From positions 7,482,396 through 7,546,395 of the forward strand of contig NC_063051.1 in assembly GCF_018812025.1 (NCBI RefSeq): a DNA stretch of 64,000 nt. Direction: 5' to 3'. This document shows, piece after piece, positions 46,437 through 58,471 of the stretch; position 1 is the first letter of the stretch, and each line of letters begins with the position of its first letter. Under the pieces are notes generated by a model. It had not been told where the DNA came from. It searched no databases and saw nothing but the letters and a program-made list of their open reading frames with translations. The translations under genes were made by a program, and so were the position numbers. The DNA comes from Megalobrama amblycephala (lineage: Eukaryota > Chordata > Actinopteri > Cypriniformes > Xenocyprididae).

Positions 46437-48046
46437 TCATATAATTAGAATATCATCAAAAAGTTGATTTATTTCACTAATTCCATTCAAAAAGTGAGAC
46501 TTGTATATTATATTCATTGATTACACACAGACCGATATATTTCAAATGTTTATTTCTTTTAATTTTGATGATTATAACTGACAACTAAGGAAAATCCCAA
46601 ATTCAGTATCTCAGAAAATTTGAATGTTGTGAAAAGGTTCAATATTGAAGACACCTGGTGCCGCACTCTAATCAGCTAATTAACTCAAAACACCTGAAAA
46701 GGCCTTTAAATGGTCTCTCAGTCTAGTTCTGTAGGCTACACAATCATGGGGAAGACTGCTGACTTGACAGTTGTCCAAAAGACGACCATTGACACCTTGC
46801 ACAAGGAGGGCAAGACACAAAAGGTCATTGCAAAAGAGGCTGGCTGTTCACAGAGCTCTGTGTCCAAGCACATTAATAGAGAGACGAAGGGAAGGAAAAG
46901 ATGTGGTAGAAAAAAGTGAACAAGCAATAGGGATAACCGCACCCTGGAGAGGATTGTGAAACAAAACCCATTAAAAAATGTGGGGGAGATTCACAAAGAG
47001 TGGACTGCAGCTGGAGTCAGTGCTTCAAGAACCACTCCGCACAGACGTATGCAAGACATGGGTTTCAGCTGTCGCATTCCTTGTGTCAAGCCACTCTTGA
47101 ACAACAGACAGCGTCAGAAGCGTCTAAAGACAAAAAGGACTGGACTGCTGCTGAGTTGTCCAAAGTTATGTTCTCTGATGAAAGTAAATTTTGCATTTCC
47201 TGTGGAAATCAGGGTCCCAGAGTCTGGAGGAAGAGAGGAGAGGCACACAATCCACGTTGCTTGAGGTCCAGTGTAAAGTTTCCACAGTCAGTGATGGTTT
47301 GGGGTGCCATGTCACCTGCTGGTGTTGGTCCACTGTGTTTTCTGAGGTCCAAGGTCAACGCAGCCATATACCAGGAAGTTTTAGAGCACTTTGTGCTTCC
47401 AGCTGCTGACCAACTTTATGGAGATGCAGATTTCATTTTCCAACAGGACTTGGCACCTGACACAGTGCCAAAGCTACCAGTACCTGGTTTAAGGACCATG
47501 GTATCCCTGTTCTTAATTGGCCAGCAAACTCGCCTGACCTTAACCCCATAGAGAATCTATGGGGTATTGTGAAGAGGAAGATGCGATATGCCAGACCCAA
47601 CAATGCAGAAGAGCTGAAGGCCACTATCAGAGCAACCTGGGCTCTCATAACACCTGAGCAGTGCCACAGACTGATCGACTCCATGCCATGCCGCATTGCT
47701 GCAGTAATTCAGGCAAAAGGAGCCCCAACTAAGTATTGAGTGCTGTACATGCTCATACGTTTCATGTTCATGCTTTTCAGTTGGCCAAGATTTCTAAAAA
47801 TCCTTTCTATGTATTGGTCTTAAGTAATATTCTAATTTTCTGAAATACTGAATTTGGGATTTTCCTTTGAATTTGGGATTTTCCTTAGTTGTCAGTTATA
47901 ATCATCAAAATTAAAAGAAATAAACATTTGAAATATATCAGTCTGTTTGTAATGAATGAATATAATATACAAGTTTCACATTTTGAATGGAATTAGTGAA
48001 ATAAATCAACTTTTTGATGATATTCTAATTATATGACCAGCACCTG
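46437..48046 (+). mobile_element. Tc1/mariner-type transposon, second family, full length
   Basis: A 1610-bp element with inverted repeats of about 200 bp starting CAGGTGCTGGTCATATAATT, flanked on both sides by TA (46435-46436 and 48047-48048) within GTAC contexts. The word ATTCTAATTT near 47829-47840 echoes the outer terminus, an inner direct repeat of IR/DR type. The right arm carries a 19-bp tandem duplication (GAATTTGGGATTTTCCTT). The plus-strand transposase is dead. Confidence 0.93.
46746..47739 (+). pseudogene. Tc1-like transposase, multiply disrupted
   Basis: Starts at MGKTADLTVVQKTTIDTLHK with the helix-turn-helix segment (VIAKEAGCSQSSVSKHIN), then hits a TGA at 46917-46919. The same frame resumes to about 47130, then shifts to another frame carrying the first catalytic Asp (VMFSDESKF) and second Asp (FIFQQDLAPD). 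Near 47455-47520 it shifts again, so that the Glu motif (PDLNPIENLWGIVKRKMRY) and C terminus ending AKGAPTKY lie in a third frame. In all there is one stop and at least two frameshifts. The domains are present in the normal order and total length is near the family's 330-340 residues. Confidence 0.9.
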
Positions 48047-49144
48047 TACTGCGTAGAGGGAGAATAAGATAAATAGAGGAGGAGATGGGGAGGAGGGATG
48101 CTGGAAGAATTGTCGCTGGGATGACGCAGTGACTGCTGCTTATATACGCTCGTAATGATGATCTACATTTATGCTGGTCAAAGTCGTTTTTGGCAGGGTG
48201 GTCTTCTGATGATTAAAGTATACCAATTTTACATATTTCAAGCTTATTATGTCAAGTTTTCCCTCAAGACATCAATTAATCACCTATTCATTTAAAAGAT
48301 GGATCTTGCCTGAATTCAGATACTTTTTCTGTGGTGAGTCACTGGATAATTTACATTGTGCATCTGTTGTGTTGCCGACGCTGACGTCATTTCTCAGTTT
48401 CTGATGAAGAAAGAAAATGTTCCGCACCTTTAAGTGGCTGAGATAGTGCTGTCGTTCTTGTTGCATGACTGAGAACTTTTCTTTCTGCATTCCCAAGTCC
48501 TTGTTAATGAGATGCAGTGAAGTGTCATACACTGCCCGGGGCCTTTGTCTCTCAGAACAGCTCCTCAGCAGCGCAGAGGGGAGCTGTGCTTATACATCGT
48601 GGTTGGCAAGAACAAAGAGAGACCCATTCCTACAGTAGGATGTTAGTACCAGCTGCTCTACACATTTAATGTGAAGCACAATCTGCTAATCACTAAAAAT
48701 GTAAAACTGAGATTGTTTTGAAAAAGGCATATATGTTCCTTTAACCATTTAGACCTCCTCAGACTTGGTGCTAACATTTCTTTTTTTAGCAGTTTTAGCT
48801 TATTATGGCATACAAACAGCGTAAGGGTGATGTGTACAATTATCTGGGTTTTCATCCACATATTTTAATATAAATTTTGGAATATCACATTAAAAAAAAT
48901 GCTATAAATAATCATAAAGCAAATAAAAACTGCATACATTTTTATTCGGTAAGAAGATGTGCATAAGATGCATAAACTGTGATGAAAACAAATTCACTGC
49001 ACAAATTCTTATATGTGCATCTAAAAATCTTGTAATTGATGACTGGCTACTATTAATTATCAGAATCCCACTTTATTTGCAAATTGCTTTTGCAATAATC
49101 TCCATAATTTAAATTCACAACATGGAAACAGCTATAGTTTCAAT
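48047..49144. other. Non-coding stretch
   Basis: No repeat ends. Bases 48280-48660 are balanced in composition; an 82-codon minus-strand frame there has no domain. A spot containing GACGCTGACGTCATTTCTC (CRE-like TGACGTCA near 48382) is noted without further support. Confidence 0.45.
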
Positions 49145-50072
49145 TAGGGGTGGGCGATACGACCAAAATCTTAAATCATGATATGAGTGATGTTATTTCA
49201 CGATAATAATACATATCACGATATAGTAATTTTTGCTTTGAATAATGTTTTTATATCAAAATGTTTGATACATAAACAGCATATAATTCATATAAAGCTT
49301 ACTGAAGACATGTAAACAGTCAGTGATAAAATAAGAACAAATAAACTAATTACAAGCAATAGGACAAAAAAGCTGCAATACAACAGACACAACTAAAATA
49401 AACCTACCTGAAAAAATGCTACATAAATTGTATAAAGTTGTCAAATGTATAAAAAAAAAGTGAAAAAAAAAAAAAGCGATCAGTGAAGAACAATGCGTGG
49501 TCTTCACTGTGTAAATTAAATATACATTTGTTCTTATTAAAGTTAAAAAAAGTGAGAGATTTTCTCTTTTGTTGTTTGATTAACATGAATGACAGAGCAG
49601 GAATATTAGGCTGTTGTGACTTTAAGAGCTGGCCAGATCTAATATATTGTTTCACATGCGTTTCCTTTCTCAACTGTTTATGTTAAATGAAGGCATAAAT
49701 GACTGTATTTACTAGATACTTGCAAAGACAGACATTTTGAAACATATTAGTGTATGTATTTAACCATTCAAGGCCAATAAAGCAGCAAAAAGTACACAGT
49801 TCCGTACACATGCGCTCACTGAGCTGGGGCTTCATGTGCGCGTGTCTCTCTGACAGTGCGCATATGGCAAAATGAGATCTGTTTCACTGCCTATTGTGCT
49901 TCAACTGTTTAAAATCACAAAGCTTAAGCTTTACGATAAGCTTTTGTGACCAGGCACGCTGCACAGCAACCTGAAATGAGCGTAATGGCACTAGAGACTA
50001 TAGTCCAAAATCTCTACCTGTTGACAAATTTCTACTGGTTAATCGTGTCTGCCGGTATACCGCCCATCCATA
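49145..50072. mobile_element. hAT-type non-autonomous element
   Basis: The left end TAGGGGTGGGCGATAC and right end GTATACCGCCCATCCATA are imperfect inverted repeats. The flanks are GTTTCAAT (49137-49144) and GTTTCAGT (50073-50080), an 8-bp duplication with one mismatch, typical of hAT elements. The left sub-terminal region repeats TATCACGATA words. It is 928 bp with no transposase. Confidence 0.82.
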
Positions 50073-50080
50073 GTTTCAGT

Positions 50081-50414
50081 ATTAAAATATTTCTCCAATC
50101 CTAGCTTAATATCCAGATTTGTGAAACACAAATTAGGCTCTTTTTCTTACAAAAACCCATCGCTTCGCTTCAGAAGGCATTTATTAACCCACTGGAGTTG
50201 TATGGATTACTTTTATGATGGATGGATGCGCTTTTTAGAGCTTCAAAAACTTGGGCACTATTCAATGCCATTACAAAGCTGGGAAGAGACAGGATATTAC
50301 TTACTATAACTCTGATTGTGTATGGTTGAAAGGAGAAAGTCATATACAGGATGGCTAAATTAGTATGAGTAAATTATGGGATCATTTTTATTTTTGGGTG
50401 AACTTTTCCTTTAA
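50081..50414 (+). mobile_element. Right-end fragment of a GTTCACCC-like element
   Basis: Contains CCATCGCTTCGCTTCAGAAG, ACTGGAGTTGTATGGATTAC, and ends TTTTTGGGTGAACTTTTCCT-TTAA. The left half is absent. A 62-codon frame across it is accidental. Confidence 0.6.
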
Positions 50415-51564
50415 ATCTATCATGCTCCAAACTTTGAGAAATGCCATTTATTGTTTACTTAGAATGGTATGTAATTTAGTTTCAGAAGTCTAATAATCAA
50501 ATGTTTGTAACAGCATATGTTAGTCTTACCGGTTATATGGATGTCCTGTTAAACATACAAAGCATTTGTTAAACAGATATATGGGTTTAGGTAAATGGGT
50601 TGAGCAGTCCATGCCTTTGGGTTTCACTGAGGATCATTGGAATAAAGTGTTTCTTGGTTTATAAATGAAGATGGAAGCTTTTTTTTTTTTTTTTTTAATA
50701 CCAGGTTTCCTTGTAAAACTGTTCTGTTTCTTTCCCCCTCTCTCTCTACAGATAATAAGTATTCCAACCCTCTTCTCTCCGAGCGTGTCTTCTCCACAGC
50801 TGCTCTTCCTGTTTGGGCTGACTTCACTTACTTAGCGATGTCCTTTTTAGAGATAATAAAACAAATGACCATAGATGAATTATATTTGACAGTTTAGTTT
50901 CCAAGTGTAAGTATCAATTTCCTTCAGGGCCTGAGATATCAGAGAGACAACTGAAAGAGCCCCAGCTGCACTTATTTGGCCTTCGAAAAGCCAATCATCT
51001 CCTCTTCCGCTGATAAAACACTGTATCCTTGCATTGCTCTATTCTCCTGATTATGTGCCAGTAATTTGTTGCTTTGGGAGCAAATTGTCACATACATACA
51101 CCCCAGATTTACTCTGTACCCTGCTGAAAGACTAGCATGAATGTTAGTGCTGGTATAGAATGGACTAGCAGCAATGCCGTTTACCAGAAAATTTAGCTGG
51201 TGAAGCTGCTCGACAGGTAATATTTTCTGAAGTGGCTAGTTAAACAAGAACATCTAAAAATGTGTGCTACAGTCTTTTAAGCTTGGAAATGTATTAGTTT
51301 AACCTTTAGTTTAGTTTTTAACCCCTGTATGATATGTACGCGAAAATGTAGCATTAGCAATATTTGCAGGCCTGTGTGGAATCAAGTCTTTTTGTCTTAT
51401 TTTTCCGGTTTCAAATTTTTATAACAAGATAAATTTACTTAAGCAATACTGCACAAGATATTAAGACCTTTGTCAGATAATGTATCTTTATAACGATAGT
51501 ATTTTGTTACTTTCACTCAACTTGGTTATACTCAAAACCCTGGCCTCAAGAGGCATGTTAGTGG
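50415..51564. other. Non-coding stretch
   Basis: A T run at 50678-50697. Otherwise unique-looking with no frames or repeat ends of note. Confidence 0.5.
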
Positions 51565-51640
51565 CTGCTGCCTTTAGCATCTTTGTTAGCGTGCCCGCCT
51601 CCCACGATAGAGACCCCGGTTCGAATCCCGCTCGAAGCAG
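51565..51640 (+). other. tRNA-like sequence, probable SINE head or tRNA pseudogene
   Basis: Contains a perfect B box, GGTTCGAATCC (51618-51628), and about 45 bases upstream an A-box-like TTAGCATCTTTGTTAGCG, with GTGCCCGCCTCCCACG between, as in tRNA anticodon regions. The T stem and acceptor stem do not pair well, so it is not a working tRNA. A pol III SINE head or decayed tRNA copy fits best. Confidence 0.45.
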
Positions 51641-52450
51641 GTCAAGTAGTACTGGTTATACTTATTGAGTAAGTTGATTTTGAATTCTAGACATTTTAAC
51701 TGCTAAACACCTTTAAATAAGTAGAAAAGTCATTCAAAAATGTGGAAACTGTGTATTCTGGTGGGATTGTTCCTCTGCCCAGTTGGGGTCAAGGATGAAA
51801 AAGCACTTTTCACCTAATTTATCGATGATGCCAAAGATTAGATATGGCCAGAGAATTATCTGCTCATTACTTACCATGATAAACTGTGCAGGACTAGCAT
51901 CAATAGGGGACCGTGTTGAAGCAATCCAATTAAGACATGAAAACCTGGAGCCTCATTAGTGTGAAGATCCATGATGATGCTAATGGTTTCTAAGCGAGAT
52001 CCTGTCTTGAATACTGATGACTGCCGCACGTCACCTTGCACAGGTGAGCTCTCGGAGAGGTCATTTTATTGTCATCCAGCCATAGTTTAGCATTCAAAGG
52101 GACGGTCGCTGCTAAAAATGAAGCCTGTATAATCAACTTCAATTAAAAATTCTTGGTCAATTGTGCAAACTCACTGGAGAAATCAGAGCTGTTGGTAGAA
52201 AGATGATTAACTGATAATAAGATTCTAGTCTTCATGTTTTGGTTATGAGCACCAGGAGTCGTAGTCAACACCAAGCCTTTTCCCTGAGCCGTTCACTTCA
52301 ACATATCATCTCAAACACTCAACGATTGTAGATTAAACACACTCTCAGTGATGTCACATTCAATTGCATTTTGAGTGACAAATGAAAGACCTCTGGTATT
52401 GATTTGGCCACAAAAAAGGTGTTTCTTTTTGCAAATTAGACATTTGACAT
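51641..52450. other. Non-coding stretch
   Basis: Repeat-free, balanced; no gene recognised. Could contain conserved non-coding sequence. Confidence 0.4.
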
Positions 52451-53250
52451 CAGGGCTTGACATTAACACCCGCTAACCTGCCAAATGCGGGTGGATTTCA
52501 GCAGTTTAAGCACTTTGGTGGGTTGAATTTTATATATAATATACATTTTTCACTTGTGGTCTTTTAAAAAGGCATCTGAAATAATAAACTAAGTGCAATG
52601 TAGTGTCAAAAATATATATTTTTTGATACATGTTGATATTGAAATATCTGAAATGCTTCTAATACTCATTTTACACAGAATAGACACATGATACCAGCTG
52701 TTCTTTCTCACTCTCTCATTTCTCCGACAGCGAGTTGACACACAAACCCACCTCCCCTCACTCACTCATTTCATTTGCTCTGGATGAATATTGTTGGTAT
52801 TACAGGGCTTGAATTTTGGTGTGGGATTGAGTATATTGTGCATTTTTATAACATATATAACATAAAGCCACCTCTCAGTATTAAATTGAGTTCTTTTTCA
52901 CTACGTATTGCACTTAAACAGTCAAATAGACACAAAATAATGGCAAAATGCTTGTCTTGGTGAGTATTCAGGTAAACATAGTCAGTTATGTTTTAAGTGA
53001 ACGTGTACAGTTGAGAAAGAAAACGCATATGTAACAGTGTAATGGATCCGTGCGTCAGGTCTTAAAGTGACAGCAGCCTAATATACCTGCTGCCAAATTA
53101 TGATATAATATTAAAAATATCTATATGGCCATTTTTCCCCATGGTATCGATGTCCAAATTGTGGCCAGTGAAAATGCTGAGTGGCTAGTAACTTTGGAAA
53201 ACCTATAGGAAACAGAGGATGCTAAGCAAAAAAGTTCATGTCAAGCCCTG
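52451..53250. mobile_element. CAGGGCTTGACAT-ended element
   Basis: Inverted ends CAGGGCTTGACATTAAC (52451) and GTTCATGTCAAGCCCTG (53250), 15 of 17 matching. The ends begin CAGGG as in many hAT elements, but no 8-bp duplication is visible. It is 800 bp without transposase. Its inner part includes GGCCAGTGAAAATGCTGAGT near the right end. Confidence 0.75.
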
Positions 53251-53947
53251 AATATATTAGTGGCCAAAAGTGGTGCCTAGAAAAAAATTGACATCTTCAC
53301 GCTTTATTTATTAAAAATTTGACAAAGATTATGTAATCATATTACATAGTTTTGCTTGGAGTCATTTTTATTTGTGTTAAAGCAATGAAACCATGTCAAA
53401 TGATGCCAAATTGGGTGGATATTATTTTTGGCCAGGCTGTCATACAAAGAAATTACAAACACATGCAACAAAAACATTTTTAACATTTAACATTTTTACA
53501 ACAAAATATTTTTAACTGATTTTGTTGAAGTCAGTGTATGCTTTTTCCTGTAGTCCTTTTGTTTTTCTATGCATTTTTTGTTGTTGACATATTTATGTTA
53601 CCACCTTCACTTTGAGTTTTGCACAGACAAGCACAGAAAAAGATTCTACAGAAAATGTAAAATCTAATTTCACATGCTGTTTTTTTTTTCATCCTGACAT
53701 TTTGATTTTTATGTTCCTTGGTAGAGCAAATGATCTTTCTTGACCAGATTTGACATTTAATCTCATTATGTGGATAACATGTTAACCTGTTGCTATGGTT
53801 GCCAATATTATTATATAGTCGCTACTGCAAATTTTTTTATGTAACTCACCACCAAAAGCTAAATCAAACCAAAAAAATAATTAAAATGACATGGCGGAAT
53901 GAAGAGGGAATTCACTAAGATTTAATCATAGCCGTGCATGCATTGTT
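53251..53947. other. Non-coding, AT-rich
   Basis: Nothing recognised. Confidence 0.5.
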
Positions 53948-54906
53948 TTAAAGGTGCCCTAGAACTTCTTTTTAAAAGATGTAATATAAGTCTAAGGTGT
54001 CCCCTGAATGTGTCTGTGAAGTTTCATCTCAAAATTCCCTATAGATTTTTTTTAATTCATTTTTTTATCTGCCTATTTTGGGGCATCATTAACTACGCAC
54101 TGATATATAGGTTGCGGCCCCTTTAAATCTCCCGCTCCCCCGCCCCGGAGCTCGCGCTTGCCTTGAACAGCATAAAAACAGTTAACACAGCTAATATAAC
54201 CCTCAAAATGGATCTTTACAAGATGTTCGTCATGCATGCTGCTTGCATACATCGGATCATGTGAGTATAGTATTTATTTGGATGTTTACATTTGATTCTG
54301 AATGAGTTTGAGGCTATGCTGCGTGGCTAAAGCTAACATTACACACTGTTGGAGAGATTTATAAAGAATGAAGTTTTTTTGCATTATACAGACTGCAAGT
54401 GTTTAAAAATGAAAATAGCGACGGCTCTCTTGTCTCCGTGAATACAGTAATAAACGATGGTAACTTTAACCACATTTAACAGTACATTAGCAACATGCTA
54501 ACGAAACATTTAAAAAGACAATTTACAAATATCACTAAAAATATCATGTTATCATGGATCATGTCAGTTATTATTGCTCCATCTGCCATTTTTCGGTATT
54601 GTTCTTGCTTGCTTACCTAGTCTGATGATTCAGCTGTGCACATCCAGACATTTTGCCCTTGTGTAATGCCTTGAACATGGACTGGCATATGCAAATATTG
54701 GGGGCGTACACCCCGACTGTTACGTAACAGTCAGTGTTATGTTGAGATTCGCCTGTTCTTCGGAGGTCTTTTAAACAAATTAGATTTATATAAGAAGGAG
54801 GAAACAATGGAGTTTGAAACTCAGTGTACGTCTTTTCCATGTACTGAACTCTTGTTATTCAACTATGCCAATATAAATTCAATGTTTAATTCTAGGGCAC
54901 CTTTAA
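53948..54906 (+). mobile_element. TTAA-flanked non-autonomous DNA transposon, family A copy 3
   Basis: Left TTAA-AGGTGCCCTAGAAC, right TTCTAGGGCACCT-TTAA. It is 959 bp, same orientation as copy 1. It holds the mini-exon (54208-54260) with GTGAGT donor and, on the minus strand, a 37-codon frame starting MADGAIITDMIHD, also open in copy 1. Confidence 0.82.
54208..54260 (+). other. Conserved mini-exon-like ORF with 5' splice site, family A copy 3
   Basis: ATG followed by codons reading MDLYKMFVMHAACIHRI, then GTGAGTATAG. The 53-bp ATG-to-donor length equals that of copies 1 and 2. Differences among copies are mostly point substitutions without indels. Confidence 0.4.
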
Positions 54907-56507
54907 CGCCCAATTCACAAAAGGAGTTATGCAATATAAGTACTGTAACATGAATATACTCACAAAATATGTTCTGAACACAATTGGACACTGCAATTTT
55001 GCACCGAAAAACTGCAAACAATTCACCCCAGAGGTTTTGGGGGAATGTAATGAAACAAAACTTGCCAATAAATGCTACTTCCATCACTTTCTTGCTGAGT
55101 GCGCAGTAAGAGGTGGGCAGAGGAATGAACTCATGCAACAAAGATGAAAGATGACAGATAGTACCCTCTGTGGCATGTGAGTCAGTTTGCTGCTCCCCCC
55201 GGCGTTTACACAACAGCTGTTGCAGTCCTTATGTGACTCTTCTGTGTTGCCGACTCAAAAACACCTATTATACTCACAAAGGGTTTAGGTGGTCTTAAAT
55301 TACTCAAAATATGCTTTCCTATACTATTTAAAGACTTGGCAGATTATCAGTGACAGTTTATGGTTTAAATTTTGTTCAGTTCCTCCGACAAAGCTATTTT
55401 ATGGTTTTGGAAAACTTAAGACTTCACTATAAGAATATAGCGCATTAGATGTATGTAATACTTTTATGTTTACTTGTATATGTATACTTTTATGATGTTC
55501 CTTTGGAACTTGACAGTCTTTTTGGAAAAAAAGAAGCTTGGCTGTTTTACCTAAAGGGTAAGTGAATTTACATTTACATATAATCATTTATCAGAAGATT
55601 TCTCGCTATATATCCTTATATCTTTTTTATATGCATTTTTGAAAAGCTAGGCCTCTAACCACTCACAGGCCACTGGTGGTACTGCAGCTACAAGGATCCA
55701 TATTTAAACATAATTTCTAATGCTACAGACAGTGCAGCTTCCAAACTCTTCCTCTAAACTCTGTGTTCATACATGTCTTTAGCTACAAAGTAATATCTTA
55801 AAATGGATGAAAAAATCCAATTACAGTTACTGCATCAACTCAATGTAATCAACCGATTACTTTAATTATGTTTTGTTTGCTATGCAAATTAGCTCCAAGT
55901 TGAGATCTTTGCATGAGGTCTTTAAGTCCAAGGACTGAACCCAAACATCTGGGACCAGCAGTCAATTAAGCCTAGGTTTCTAAATCAAAAACACCACAGA
56001 ATAAATAATCCATGTTATTAGATGTAAAGCTAATCAGGCTGTTTTCGTTCTCAAACATTTAAAAACCGAAACAAAATGCTCTAACAAACCAGCAAAGCTG
56101 CTAATCTTATTACCAGAGCCTGTAATAGGGCCTCGACAGTTCTGTCCGTGCACCACAGGACCTACAAATCATTTTATCCGAAACAAGGCACAGGGAAGTA
56201 GTGCATGCATGTGCAGTGCTGTATGTTGATACTGTATGTAGCATGGCTGCTCTACCATGTGCTTGGCTGCGCCCCAGGCCTGCACAGGCCTTTAGGTGTT
56301 CTATGCACTGAAGCAGGACCTCAGCCTGTGTCTGGATCCAGAGCCTTGGCACCCTCAACCAACAGCATCTGCCAACCATTATGCGCCTATACTCCTGGGG
56401 CAAGATACACCACAGGGAGCTTGGACCAGCCATTTCTGGTTTTATTTTCAGGTCAGTAAGGGGTTAAGCTTTGATTCTTACTAGGACTGTCGGTTACAAT
56501 TTATTTC
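54907..56507. other. Unique non-coding DNA
   Basis: No repeat ends. Bases 56110-56460 are GC-richer; frames of 107 (minus) and 84 (plus) codons overlap there without domains, so neither is called. Candidate conserved non-coding DNA. Confidence 0.4.
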
Positions 56508-56569
56508 GATGGTCCACTTTAGACATTCTACTACCTATAGGTAACTTTGCAACTACATGTCAACTAATA

Positions 56570-57472
56570 CTTAGGCCACATTCACACAGCAGCAGAATAC
56601 GGTTGTCAGTCCTGTATTTGAGTCCTTAAAGGGAACCTAAAATGCCCCTTTAACAAGATGTAAAATAAGTCTCAAAATACCCCACAGATTATTTATTATA
56701 GCTTGTCAAATTTGCAACTATTTGGGTGTGAGCAAAATCACGCCATTTTTGTGTGTTTCCCTTTAAATGCAAATGAGCTGCTGCTCCCGGCCCGCTTTCC
56801 AAAAGAGGGTGGAGCTTTAACTGCTTGCGTTTTAGTTGCTCAACAACAACAAAGCTGGAGAATCTCACACAGCCAAAATGAGGATTGTCAGTAACGGTGT
56901 TCAGCCTTACATTGTTCAAACCGGAGCCGGAAACTGATGGAGAGACTCAGGAAGAAGTTACAACTTATAGAATGCAACTGGAAGTTTCTGAATGGTTAGT
57001 GAATAAATTTATGCAGTTGCTGTGGAGTTGATTCAACTCATCGACTAGCATGTGCCGTCATGTTAATCTTTTATGCAAATCTATTGAATTGACCCTCGTT
57101 TGTGAAGTAGTACAACGTAAAATGCATGGCAACAACACTCTATACTACAACAAAGGCGTCCGGCTAGTGCATGAAGCTACTGTCGGTTAATGAAGATGTG
57201 ATGGATGAACTCACGTCTGAATTAGACTCTGTCATGTCAAAAGTGATAAGACTGTTCAGTTTTGTAGATGTTGCCATCTTTGATATTACTTTGGTAAATG
57301 TCACCATAGTTACTAGTAAGAGAATACGGGCTTGACTCTCGTTGCACGTTCATACATACAGTATTCGAGACGGTACTGTAAGTTGCTGTGTGAACGGGAC
57401 ATTTCAAGACTTACACCTGTAAGTAAATGTGGTTGTCAATCCCAAAAACTGACAGTGTGAACGTAGCATTAG
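56570..57472. mobile_element. Nested element with CACATTCACAC ends
   Basis: The left end CTTAGGCCACATTCACACAG and right end CTGTCAGTTTTTG...-type inverse (ACAGTGTGAACGTAGCATTAG) are imperfect inverted repeats; GGTTGTCA follows on both sides inward. It is itself split by the TTAA element starting at 56626. Confidence 0.55.
56626..57185 (+). mobile_element. TTAA-started element, family D, right end lost
   Basis: Begins TTAA-AGGGAACCTAAAATGCCC, with the following family blocks AACAAGATGTAAAATAAGTC and ATGCAAATGAGCTGCTGCTC. A second inverted TTAA end is not found; the right border is approximate. It shares short stretches of its left part with family A, suggesting common ancestry. Confidence 0.55.
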
Positions 57473-57690
57473 AGAAATAGTAGACTGTAGTATGTTAGTA
57501 TAGACTGTTAGGTGTTAGGGTACAGGTAAGTCGAAGAAGTTAACATGTAGTAGCAAAGTTACTTATAGTCAGTAGAATGTCTGTTGGGGGACCATGAAAA
57601 TAAAGTGTTAGCAGATATTTGGCAAACAGTCTACTAATACTCTAATGAGTGTTAGTTGATATGATGTAGTTGCAAAGTTAGTGAAATGTC

Positions 57691-57944
57691 TGGTAACACT
57701 TTAGTTTAGGGTCCAATTCTCACTATTAACTAGTTGCTTATTAGCATGCATATTACTAGTATAATGGCTGTTTATTACTTATAAAGCACATGTTAATGCC
57801 TTATTCTGCATGACCACATTCTACATAACTTAATCCTACCCAATACCTAAACTTAACAACTACCTTACTAACTAATAAGCAGTCATTGTTGTAGTTGTAG
57901 TTAATAGTTTGTTATCAGTGAGAATTTGACCCTAATCTAAAGTC
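57691..57944 (+). mobile_element. GGTAACACTTTAG-type MITE, copy 2
   Basis: The left end GGTAACACTTTAGTTTAGGG and right end CCCTAATCTAAAGT are inverted. The interior matches the reverse complement of 21473-21756 (ACTAGTTGCTTATTAGCATG). It lies within the GATGGTCC element. Confidence 0.7.
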
Positions 57945-57970
57945 TGACTGAATGTCTAAAGTGGACCATC

Positions 57971-58471
57971 AAAGGTCCACAGGTGGCCCTACAGAGGATA
58001 AGCAGTATGGAGAATGGATGGATATCAATGTTTTCTAAAGCTACTTCAAAGACACAGATGGTAATGGATATGACAATGTTTATATGTTTGGTCTTGGCGG
58101 AATAGATCTGCAACGCTGCTGCTGCAGATCAAGTACGAGATTTGCACCTGCCAATACATACACAACACACTCCTGTGAGCAAGTAAGACATTCTACTGCT
58201 ACAATAGTATACATGAATTACCCATAGCAGATCTATACAGGTGGAGCTGGGGAAAGTGGATGGTTTCTGAAAGTGTGCTGCACTGCTATAGCAAATGCTA
58301 ACCAAGTATTTGAAGCGAGCTCACTGGCTACTGATACAGCAGGAACTAATCAGCTGTGCCCTACAGTTTAGAGAATGATGTGATTACAAGCAGATTGAGT
58401 TAAGGACCTATCAGCCTGTGCCATCTAGAGTTTCATGACAGAACTTTGTATTTTTGTGGCAGGATTAGGCA
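57971..58471. other. Non-coding, probable repeat
   Basis: GCAGATCTATACAGGTGGAG and ATAGCAAATGCTAACCAAGT resemble a known cyprinid repeat (memory); no ends resolved. Confidence 0.35.

Larger units (their letters stand above)
56508..57970. mobile_element. GATGGTCCACTTTAGACATT element hosting nested insertions
   Basis: Perfect 21-bp inverted ends starting GATGGTCCACTTTAGACATT at 56508 and inverted at 57950-57970. The sub-terminal block GTAACTTTGC-ACTACATG (56541-56560) recurs inverted at 57545-57570. The middle is occupied by other elements at 56570-57472 and 57691-57944. No transposase. Confidence 0.75.

Noticed and set aside
51565..51640. Functional tRNA gene
   Set aside because: The B box is perfect but the T stem and acceptor stem mispair; treated as a SINE head or pseudogene.
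56110..56459. 107-codon minus and 84-codon plus frames
   Set aside because: They overlap on opposite strands without recognisable domains; the higher GC here lowers stop frequency.
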